Assembly (NCBI GenBank): GCA_017052515.1
Contig: JAFHKR010000035.1
Span: 1-56,000, forward strand
Length of the DNA stretch: 56,000 nucleotides
From: Fictibacillus nanhaiensis
Lineage (GTDB): Bacteria; Bacillota; Bacilli; Bacillales; Fictibacillaceae
Reading direction: 5' to 3'
Below are positions 18,536-25,675 of the stretch, one piece after another. Every line of letters begins with the position of its first letter. Position 1 is the first letter of the stretch. The notes beneath the pieces are model-generated. The model made no database searches and was not told where the DNA came from. It was given only the letters and a program-made list of their open reading frames with translations. Made by a program: the position numbers and the translations under genes.

Positions 18536-19506
18536 ATAAAGTTGACGCAACATGGTATAAAATTAAGTTTATCAGAAGAAAAGGAAAGATAAGAAAAATA
18601 ATAACATATACAGATCAGTCTGTAATTGAAAAACATACAAGAATAAAAGAATTTTTAGAAGAAAGACTAATTTTTTCGAAATTCACAAAAGCATATGTAA
18701 AGAATTCCTCTATATTTAACAATGCAAAGGCTCACATGTATAATGATATTTTTATCAAACTTGATATTAAAGATTTTTTCATAAGTATAAACCATAAAAT
18801 ACTTTTAGATTTATTATTTTCACAATTAAATGTAAACCCTGACCAAACTAAAGTTAGTAAAATGGAAATATCGAGATTAATTAGTATTTGTAGTATAGAA
18901 AAAAAAGGTCTTCCTTTAGGCTTAATTACGTCACCAATTTTATCAAATATCTATCTAAAAGAATTTGATAATATCTTGTATGGCAAGTTAAAAAAAATGA
19001 ATTTTAAAAATATAATTTATACAAGATATGCTGATGATATAACAATCTCTTTTAAATCTGAGGATACAAATGAGTTTATACAAGGGTTAAAAGTGGAAAT
19101 TCTAAATTTAGTTGAGGTTTTATTAAAAAGGTATAAATTAAAATTAAATAGAGATAAGATATCACTGATAAATTTAAATATATCCAATCATGTAAGAATA
19201 ACAGGAGTTAGTGTTACAAAAGATTCCAATAATTATAGAAGGATTTCTATTGGTCGTAAAAGAATCAATAAATTATATCACGATGCATTAAATTTATTTA
19301 TTAAGATTAAAGTGCGTAATATGTCACTTGATAATCATGATTTTCTTAAAATTAGACAAATAAAAGGTATGGAGTCTTTTATTTTTTCAATTGAGAAAAA
19401 TGGATATGATACTATTTATTCAGAGAAAATGAAACTAAGAATAAATGAACTTGGTTTTGAATCCTTATCTCAATTAATAAAAAATCTACCGGAAAAAAAT
19501 TTTTAA
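18532..19506 (+). CDS. Retron reverse transcriptase
   Basis: A 324-aa retron-type RT. Catalytic residues are D78 in KLDIKDFF and D168-D169 in YADD (166-169). The retron-specific NAxxH motif is N64-A-K-A-H68, and the VTG-like motif is RITG at 222-225. KGLPLGLITSPILSNI at 125-140 is RT motif 4. It copies part of the ncRNA into msDNA linked to the branching G. The start is TTG at 18532, with GGAGGTG 8 bases upstream, overlapping the effector stop; this coupling points to joint expression. Confidence 0.93.
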   Translation: MNKVDATWYKIKFIRRKGKIRKIITYTDQSVIEKHTRIKEFLEERLIFSKFTKAYVKNSSIFNNAKAHMYNDIFIKLDIKDFFISINHKILLDLLFSQLNVNPDQTKVSKMEISRLISICSIEKKGLPLGLITSPILSNIYLKEFDNILYGKLKKMNFKNIIYTRYADDITISFKSEDTNEFIQGLKVEILNLVEVLLKRYKLKLNRDKISLINLNISNHVRITGVSVTKDSNNYRRISIGRKRINKLYHDALNLFIKIKVRNMSLDNHDFLKIRQIKGMESFIFSIEKNGYDTIYSEKMKLRINELGFESLSQLIKNLPEKNF

Positions 19507-19600
19507 TAATATTTGTTAACTTGAATTAACTATTGTGAAAGTGATTTTAAATGTTCGATTTTTAATTTTTCTCATAATATAGAATTGTAATCCATTGTAA

Positions 19601-19633
19601 CTTAAGCCCTCCCGCAATTGAGGAGGGCTTAAG
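19601..19633. terminator. Hairpin between convergent genes
   Basis: A perfect 12-bp inverted repeat (CTTAAGCCCTCC / GGAGGGCTTAAG) with a 9-base loop lies between the retron RT and the minus-strand gene at 19651. T-tracts are weak on both sides. It may act as a bidirectional terminator. Confidence 0.6.
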
Positions 19634-19650
19634 TCATGTAATTTGTAGAT

Positions 19651-20832
19651 CTATTTTTCCACCTTCTCCCTAAAAGCCTCAGGAATCATCGTAAAGCCTT
19701 CAATCACCGTATCTTCCTCAACTTCAATCATAAGATACCGTTTACCACTAAGTTGCACTTGTTTCACATACCTTAAATCCTGAGGACTAATCGATATTTT
19801 AGCTACCTTTGTGTCGATCTTAATAGATTTTGAGTTGTATTTCGGTACAACACTGCTTGCTTTTATTTCATATTTATCATCATCGATCACCTTTTGGAAA
19901 GCTGATTCAACCTTCTCCACACTGATATCTTCAACACCGCTCGCTTTTAAAACGCGTTCAACGTCTTTGGAATCTAAGCGTGGATGTTCTTCCTCTTCGT
20001 TCTCTTCAATCATTCGGTTGATCTCTTCGTACACATTGGAGAGGGTGGATGTGTTCAACTGATCTCGTGTTACGTCTTTAATGATTTCTTCAAACACGAT
20101 CTTATCGTCTTTTGCCGTCATGATTTCTTCGCCATTTAAAACGTCCACGATGAATTCATAATCAGGCTCATGCACTTTGCCTGCTGAGTACAGGATGTGG
20201 TTCACGTCTGCTGCATTATCACTGAAACAAGGGAAGAGAAATCCTCCGATGGGCGCGTTCAGGTTGATGACAGGATTGACCACGAAATTGTACTTGAACT
20301 CTTTTTCCACATAGTCAAAGAGAAGTTCTTTCTTTGGTTCTTGTGTATTGTTTATGCTGCACAAAATAAAGGGGAAGGAGTAGACGGCATCTCGTTCACT
20401 AATCTCAGCCTCATCATTTTTGCGTTTCGTAGGCTTATAGTATTCCCCCTTAATAAAGGTGATCACGATATCCTTTTCGTACTGACGGTTTAGGAGCATT
20501 TTTCCTACCATTTGAAGCATTCGTTCTTTCCAGTCTTCTGTATCGCTTGCGAGTAATCCCTGATGCAGAATAAGCTGGCTATTGTTTTCAGCATTTCTAT
20601 TAAACTTTAATTCAAATAACTTTTCATCGAGATTTCCACCAAGTAATTTTTTGAAGTTATTAAAAAAGAGCTCTTGTTGTTCAGCGTCTAGCATCTCAAA
20701 AGGCTGACTCACGTGATGATAGATCTCGCTGGATTCTTTCGTAATATACACATTAAAGATGCTGGAGATTTTCAGTAGATCGTTCTCTTTCTTGAACTGT
20801 TTTCGTATTTGAGCGATATCTTTTTTGTTCAT
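19651..20832 (-). CDS. DUF4317 family protein
   Basis: A 393-aa cytoplasmic protein. The N-terminus MNKKDIAQIRKQFKKEND and the next 80 residues match the DUF4317 family of Firmicutes, of unknown function. No signal peptide or membrane helix is seen. A Glu-rich stretch (ENEEEEHPRL) lies near residue 285. I use the ATG at 20832, with TAGGAG about 12 bases upstream; an in-frame GTG at 20844 touches that site. The gene stands alone and points toward the retron island. Confidence 0.8.
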   Translation of the reverse strand: MNKKDIAQIRKQFKKENDLLKISSIFNVYITKESSEIYHHVSQPFEMLDAEQQELFFNNFKKLLGGNLDEKLFELKFNRNAENNSQLILHQGLLASDTEDWKERMLQMVGKMLLNRQYEKDIVITFIKGEYYKPTKRKNDEAEISERDAVYSFPFILCSINNTQEPKKELLFDYVEKEFKYNFVVNPVINLNAPIGGFLFPCFSDNAADVNHILYSAGKVHEPDYEFIVDVLNGEEIMTAKDDKIVFEEIIKDVTRDQLNTSTLSNVYEEINRMIEENEEEEHPRLDSKDVERVLKASGVEDISVEKVESAFQKVIDDDKYEIKASSVVPKYNSKSIKIDTKVAKISISPQDLRYVKQVQLSGKRYLMIEVEEDTVIEGFTMIPEAFREKVEK

Positions 20833-20967
20833 GCTTGTATACACTCCTAAGTTGTTGCGATTTTAAGTCGACACTCTATATGTCTAACAGGGAAGTATTC
20901 TTTATTTTAACATTCAGAAGGAGTGAAGTGTGAAGGTGAAGTTTTGTTGGTTCATAGATTGGTTGCA

Positions 20968-21375
20968 TTAGTAGTTTAATATCTTTTTTAATTTAACAAC
21001 ATCAAGTTGCTGCAGGGTATAACCCGTACTTGTATCGTCGACATACATAATCATTCCACTATCACTGTCTTTTCGTAACCAAAGGAAATAGTTCTCCTTA
21101 TTTCCATTTGAATCAACAAGAGTCATCTCTAAATTATTTCTTGATACATTTAAGATCCCAGGTATTCTTTCGGCAGACTGTATCGCATCTCTAGCAATTC
21201 TAACGGCCTTGTCATTTTTAAAGGTCTTCTTCACTTCGCCTGATACGATAAGCGTCTCTTTTGTATCCTGCTTAATGAGGTTTGGAGCGGTCTCCTTACT
21301 TTCAGAATAAACACTACACCCAACAAACAAGATACTAAACGTAATAAAAAACAGTTTAAGTAATGATTTCTTCAT
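20968..21375 (-). CDS. Small lipoprotein (perhaps YhfM-like)
   Basis: A 135-aa secreted lipoprotein. The signal peptide MKKSLLKLFFITFSILFVGC ends in the lipobox FVGC. The mature part has a short linker followed by a compact domain with TLVDSNGNKENYFLW and ends TGYTLQQLDVVKLKKILNY, which recalls YhfM-type proteins of Bacillus; that link is tentative. The ATG at 21375 is preferred to an upstream in-frame ATG because it gives a clean signal peptide. Confidence 0.72.
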   Translation of the reverse strand: MKKSLLKLFFITFSILFVGCSVYSESKETAPNLIKQDTKETLIVSGEVKKTFKNDKAVRIARDAIQSAERIPGILNVSRNNLEMTLVDSNGNKENYFLWLRKDSDSGMIMYVDDTSTGYTLQQLDVVKLKKILNY

Positions 21376-21450
21376 CTTCACACCCCTGATATCCATTTTA
21401 TAGTAAGTCGCTTTGTATTCTTAAAAGGTTTCAGGGTACTCCATAAACAT

Positions 21451-21498
21451 AAAAAAACCCCATATCGCATAGCGTTTAAGCCGATACGATACAAGGTC
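21451..21498 (-). terminator. Terminator of the ECF S-component gene
   Basis: On the minus strand ATCGTAT and ATGCGAT pair (one G-U), extended outward by further pairs, and are followed by GGGG and seven T. Confidence 0.7.
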
Positions 21499-21505
21499 TC
21501 TGTTA

Positions 21506-22030
21506 CTAAAGAATTCTTTTCTTAATACGTGCTACGAGTGGAACCACGATTAGTCCAGCAAATCCAACTTGCAGAACGTTTCCTGGAATTGATCCGAATG
21601 GTTGAATCCAGTTGCTATAAAGCACAACTTCTGCAAAATAGTAGCCTACCACTTTAATCAGCATAGCTACGACAACTGCCAAGGAATAAACGAGCACACG
21701 TTTTCCTGGTACTTTTTCAGATATAGCGCCCGCTACATAGCCCATTGCCCCAACGATGATAAATGTGAACGGAGCCCATATTGTCCATCCAGATAGAAGA
21801 TCGAATAATCCCATCCCAAAAGCACCTGCAATAGCACCGGTTCTTCTGCCGAAAACAAAAGCCGCTACAAATAAAGGAATGTTACCTAAGTGGATTAGAC
21901 CACCGTTTCCTGCGATGGGAAGCTTGATGTTGATGAACATTGTTGCAACAAGCGTTAGTGCCACGAATAGTGCGCTGATGACTAACATTCTTGTTTTAGT
22001 AGATTGTATTGATGAATAAGTAGTATTCAT
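21506..22030 (-). CDS. ECF transporter S component (vitamin uptake)
   Basis: A 174-aa membrane protein with five to six helices. The layout, with helix 1 ALFVALTLVATMFINIKLP, then the GGLIHLGNIPLFVAA motif and GAIAGAFGMGLFDLLSGW, is that of the ECF S-components related to riboflavin and other vitamin carriers. It binds the vitamin and shares an energising EcfA-A'-T module encoded elsewhere. I start at the ATG at 22030, preceded by GAAAGAGG. No FMN or other vitamin riboswitch was convincing upstream, so the substrate stays open. Confidence 0.82.
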   Translation of the reverse strand: MNTTYSSIQSTKTRMLVISALFVALTLVATMFINIKLPIAGNGGLIHLGNIPLFVAAFVFGRRTGAIAGAFGMGLFDLLSGWTIWAPFTFIIVGAMGYVAGAISEKVPGKRVLVYSLAVVVAMLIKVVGYYFAEVVLYSNWIQPFGSIPGNVLQVGFAGLIVVPLVARIKKRIL

Positions 22031-22235
22031 ACCATAACCTCTTTCATAAAAAATGAATGTAAAAAAATGATTGCACTCATTCATTATATATGTCCTTATT
22101 CTTTTAGAAAACAGCTATTTTCTGGGTAGGGTGAAGAAATAGAAAAATAAACTAGTGGAATGAGCGAGTTTCTCAAAAGGAAAGAAGGGGAGAACGACAC
22201 ATTTGCCGAAATCTATTTAGTAGAGCATAGACGTA

Positions 22236-22265
22236 TTGATACAGTTTATTGCGAATGCCTATAGT
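22236..22265 (+). promoter_or_regulatory. Predicted promoter of the coiled-coil DNA-binding gene
   Basis: TTGATA (22236-22241) and TATAGT (22260-22265) lie 18 bp apart. The palindrome at 22278-22299 begins 12 bp after the -10 box, a position suited to autorepression. Confidence 0.6.
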
Positions 22266-22277
22266 AGAGGAATTAAA

Positions 22278-22299
22278 CGATATGTATCGCATGGCGATA
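22278..22299 (+). promoter_or_regulatory. Putative operator: three CGATA/TATCG half-sites
   Basis: CGATA-TG-TATCG-CATGG-CGATA: three alternating half-sites that form two overlapping inverted repeats. The right-hand one, TATCG-N5-CGATA (22285-22299), recurs downstream of the gene. Confidence 0.5.
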
Positions 22300-22335
22300 T
22301 AAGCAATAGATGAAAAGAAATGAAGGAGGCCCGAT

Positions 22336-23046
22336 ATGCGACGTGATATACAACCGAATGAACGAGCTTTCTCCTCCAAGGAAGTTGCAGAAGAAGTAGG
22401 AATCGCAACACCTACTGTTCGAAAGTATGGACAAATTTTAGAACGAAACGGATACGAGTTTTTAAAGGATGGAGATCGACGTATTTTCGTTCAATCTGAC
22501 ATTAAATCGCTCATAGCGCTACGCGATACAGAAAAGCCTTTAGACGATACAGCTAAAGATATTGTGCTTCAACAAAAAGAAAGACTGAAAGAAACGATTC
22601 AAACGGACGTAGCGCTACCCGATACATATGAGAACCTTCCACAAGATCCGAACCAATTACGAGAAGTCTTAATGATGCTAGCGAATGAATTAGCAGCGAC
22701 ACGTGAGATGAATGCCCAGCTGACAAACGATATGTCAGAGCTTAAAGTAACCGTTTCAAGACTTCAGCAAGATCATCACGCCATCAGTGCGAATGTTGGA
22801 AACGCAGCTCAGAAAACCAACGCTAAGATTGAGAAGCTGACCAACCAACAGAAAGAACAATACGAAGCATTGCTAGAACAGGAAAAAGAGAAAAGTGAAA
22901 TTCTGCAACAGGAAATTCAAAAACTAAGAGAAGAACAAGTCAAGGAATGGCGTCTGCAGAACGATTTTAATAGACGACTTGAAATCGTGGTTCAAAGCCG
23001 GCCGAAAAGCAAATGGGAAGCCATTCTTTCTTTATTTAAAAAGTAA
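22336..23046 (+). CDS. MerR-like helix-turn-helix protein with long coiled coil (RacA-like architecture)
   Basis: A 236-aa protein. Residues 10-62 form a MerR-type DNA-binding domain (FSSKEVAEEVGIATPTVRKY, then RRIFVQSDI). Residues 110-215 are heptad-rich and predicted coiled coil. The C-terminus is a short basic-hydrophobic tail, WEAILSLFKK, which might touch a membrane. This plan resembles RacA and the DUF3967-type proteins of Bacillus chromosomes and plasmids; neither assignment is certain. AAGGAGG precedes the ATG. Matching 15-bp palindromes lie upstream (22285) and downstream (23056 and 23105), so it may bind and organise its own locus. Confidence 0.72.
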   Translation: MRRDIQPNERAFSSKEVAEEVGIATPTVRKYGQILERNGYEFLKDGDRRIFVQSDIKSLIALRDTEKPLDDTAKDIVLQQKERLKETIQTDVALPDTYENLPQDPNQLREVLMMLANELAATREMNAQLTNDMSELKVTVSRLQQDHHAISANVGNAAQKTNAKIEKLTNQQKEQYEALLEQEKEKSEILQQEIQKLREEQVKEWRLQNDFNRRLEIVVQSRPKSKWEAILSLFKK

Positions 23047-23055
23047 GGTTGTATG

Positions 23056-23119
23056 TATCGGTGGGCGATGCGGTCAACTTACGAAGCTCTATTTAACATG
23101 GGTATATCGTGACCCGATA
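23056..23119 (+). promoter_or_regulatory. Two TATCG-N5-CGATA palindromes downstream of the coiled-coil gene
   Basis: The site at 23105-23119 is a perfect TATCG-N5-CGATA and extends to ATATCG/CGATAT. The site at 23056-23070 has one mismatch (CGATG). They share the spacing of the site at 22285. Confidence 0.45.
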
Positions 23120-23269
23120 TGGATTCTATAACGATACAAGATACAATCCTCAACAACAAATCGTCATATTTCTACAATTTCCCGAGAAATATCTACAAAA
23201 ACAGCAAACTAATTAAGCTTGGGAAATTAGAGTTTAAGGTCTTAAAACAATGTCAGAAAGTACGATTAC

Positions 23270-23299
23270 GGTGCACTGTATAGAGTGCATCTTTTTTTA
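23270..23299 (+). terminator. Terminator of the coiled-coil gene
   Basis: An 8-bp stem built on TGCACT / AGTGCA with a 6-base loop is followed by seven T. The stretch 23047-23429 holds this, the palindromes and no gene. Confidence 0.75.
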
Positions 23300-23429
23300 T
23301 TTATTTTCCTATATCGAATCTTCTCTTTTTTTGTAAAAAAACAAGGAATATCGTCTGTGTGATTAGAATATTTAAAGGAAAGAAAAAATTAAATAATGTA
23401 GAGACAGAAATGTTAGAGGGGAGTCTATC

Positions 23430-24404
23430 ATGAACGCTAGAAATGAAAAGACATTTGAATATCATCCTCAACTTAGAGAGGTTATCGCAAACGTAGAAAA
23501 AGTTATGGTAGGTAAGAAAAAGGTCACAGAGCTGACGCTTGTTTCGTTATTAGCAGGTGGACATGTTTTACTTGAAGACGTACCAGGAGTAGGGAAAACA
23601 ATGATGGTGCGATCTATCGCTAAATCCCTGGGCCTAACCTTTAACCGCATCCAGTTCACACCAGATTTATTGCCGTCTGATATGACGGGAGTATCGATAT
23701 ATAACCAAAAAGATATGAGTTTTGAATTTAGGCCCGGTCCTCTTGTAGGAAACATCATTCTCGCTGATGAGATCAACCGTACATCACCGAAGACACAATC
23801 TGCACTTCTTGAATCCATGGAAGAAATGAGCATGACGGTTGATGGGCAGACGCACATATTGCCCGATCCGTTCTTAGTAATGGCCACACAAAATCCGATC
23901 GAATACGAAGGAACTTATCCGCTTCCAGAAGCACAGCTTGACCGCTTTTTAATGAAGTTGACGATGGGATATCCGACTCCAGAGGAAGAGTTTAACGTAT
24001 TGAACGTGATCGGAAACGAACACCCGATCCACCTCCTTAAACCAGCCATCTCACCTGAAGAGATCTCAGAACTGAAAACAGCCGTAAAGAACATCTTTGT
24101 ATCAGATTCAATCAAGCGATATATCGTCGACCTGATCAACCGTACACGTAATCATAAGTCCATTGCGCTAGGCGTCAGTCCGCGTGGGTCGCTCGCGTTA
24201 TTAAAAGCAGCACAGGCTTTTGCATTGCTCATGAACCGTGATTTTGTAATCCCTGATGATGTGAAATACTTGGCGCCGTATGTTCTTGTACATCGTGTGC
24301 TATTAAAACCGGAAGCTCGTTTTGAAGGAGTTTCAGCTGAAGAAGTAATCAATGAGCTTTTGGCACGTGTGCCTGCACCTATTCATAAGGAACAGCATGC
24401 ATAA
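23430..24404 (+). CDS. yeaC: MoxR family AAA+ ATPase (YeaC-like)
   Basis: A 324-aa AAA+ ATPase. Walker A is EDVPGVGKTMM near residue 49, Walker B is NIILADEINRTSP near residue 107, and sensor 1 is MATQNPIEYEGTYPLPEAQLDRF. MoxR proteins act as chaperones for metal-centre or complex assembly, usually beside DUF58 and transglutaminase genes, as here. It heads a three-gene operon in the same order as yeaC-yeaD-yebA of B. subtilis. GAGGGGAG precedes the ATG. Its stop overlaps the next start by one base. Confidence 0.94.
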   Translation: MNARNEKTFEYHPQLREVIANVEKVMVGKKKVTELTLVSLLAGGHVLLEDVPGVGKTMMVRSIAKSLGLTFNRIQFTPDLLPSDMTGVSIYNQKDMSFEFRPGPLVGNIILADEINRTSPKTQSALLESMEEMSMTVDGQTHILPDPFLVMATQNPIEYEGTYPLPEAQLDRFLMKLTMGYPTPEEEFNVLNVIGNEHPIHLLKPAISPEEISELKTAVKNIFVSDSIKRYIVDLINRTRNHKSIALGVSPRGSLALLKAAQAFALLMNRDFVIPDDVKYLAPYVLVHRVLLKPEARFEGVSAEEVINELLARVPAPIHKEQHA

Positions 24405-25675
24405 TGAAGGCGTTTCTTCATAAATTTCGGGAGCGGTATAAAACACCGATCGGGTTTTCAGGGATCATCTTTTTACTGCTTGTTACCTTCTCTTTTGCCA
24501 TGTTTCAAGGAGGATTCGTAAGCTGGTTTCTGTTTTACAGTGTACTTCCGCTTGTCATTTATTCCATTACGATGGCTTTTTATCCGATACAACGGTTGAA
24601 GGTGGAGCGATATATCTCTAAAAACAAGTTGATGGCAGGCGAAGAAGTAGAAGTTACGATTGTCATCAAACGAAGAAGCAACTTTCCGCTCTTTTACGTT
24701 GTGTTAGAGGACGTGCTGCCAGAGGTGCTGCTTCGTGAAACGCGATATGAGGGCAATACGCATCAGATCCAGTCTCGGATTTTGCTGTTTCCGTTGTTCC
24801 GCAGGCATCTAGAATATTCATATACGATCAATCCTGCACCGCGTGGGTTATTTAAATTTGATCAGATTCAAATCAGTACAGGAGATATCTTTGGCTTTGT
24901 TTTAAAAAGCACGAGTGTCTCCGTTCAAGACCAGATCTTTGTGTACCCGCAATATCAAGATATCGAACGCTGGGAAGCAGGAAAGATGCTGCAATCTGGT
25001 ATGAAAAAAGTCGGAAAGCGCTCTTTCACAGACTACACTTCAACCGTTAGTGTTCGTGATTATGTGGCTGGCGACCGTATGAACTGGCTGCACTGGAAAG
25101 CGAGTGCGAGGTCGAATAAGCTATTAACAAAAGTGTTCGAACAGCAGCGAAATGATGATTTTGTGATCGTGCTTGATCATTGTGAAAAGAGTTACGGCAC
25201 GCAGGATTGGCTCTTTGAACGCGGCGTTTCACTTGCGGCATCCATCGTCCACTATGCGATCTCAAAAGGTGGTTCGATCGGCTATCATCCTTTATCCGGA
25301 AAAGAAATCCCGATGAATATAGGGGTTGAACAAGAGTGGCGGATTCTTCACGAACTGGCAAAAGTAAAATCAGACGTGAAGCTGCCGTTTGAAGAACGAT
25401 TGAAACAAGAATACATGGCAGGCTTTATGGAAGGTAAAACGGCGCTTATCATTTCGCCGAATCTTTCTGAATACACGATGAAAACGCTCGAACTTATCGC
25501 ATCGAGACAGCAAACGAACGTAATTTTCTTTTACCTAGCGCTTGATTCTAAACTAAAGAGTCAAGAACTTACGTATATCTCTCGAATCAGACAGTTCGGT
25601 GTGCCTGTAACACCGATGATAGGCTCTGACTTTAACGAATCGCTGAAGGCAGGTGGCACATATGCCTCAATCTAA
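24404..25675 (+). CDS. yeaD: DUF58 protein (YeaD-like)
   Basis: A 423-aa protein with two N-terminal membrane helices (residues 17-65), a beta-rich region with VKVERYISKNKLMAGEEVEVTI-type features, and the DUF58 core VRDYVAGDRMNWLHWKASARS near residue 205. The C-terminal part resembles a von Willebrand A fold. It is the expected partner of the MoxR ATPase. Its last codons overlap the next gene. Confidence 0.92.
   Translation: MKAFLHKFRERYKTPIGFSGIIFLLLVTFSFAMFQGGFVSWFLFYSVLPLVIYSITMAFYPIQRLKVERYISKNKLMAGEEVEVTIVIKRRSNFPLFYVVLEDVLPEVLLRETRYEGNTHQIQSRILLFPLFRRHLEYSYTINPAPRGLFKFDQIQISTGDIFGFVLKSTSVSVQDQIFVYPQYQDIERWEAGKMLQSGMKKVGKRSFTDYTSTVSVRDYVAGDRMNWLHWKASARSNKLLTKVFEQQRNDDFVIVLDHCEKSYGTQDWLFERGVSLAASIVHYAISKGGSIGYHPLSGKEIPMNIGVEQEWRILHELAKVKSDVKLPFEERLKQEYMAGFMEGKTALIISPNLSEYTMKTLELIASRQQTNVIFFYLALDSKLKSQELTYISRIRQFGVPVTPMIGSDFNESLKAGGTYASI

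Noticed and set aside
16469-19506. Prophage or integrative element around the retron
   Set aside because: No integrase, recombinase, att-like repeats or phage structural genes are visible.
22095-22140. preQ1-type riboswitch before the ECF S-component
   Set aside because: A small hairpin followed by AAAAGAATAAGGA on the minus strand recalls preQ1-I, but the loop is too short to hold the pseudoknot.
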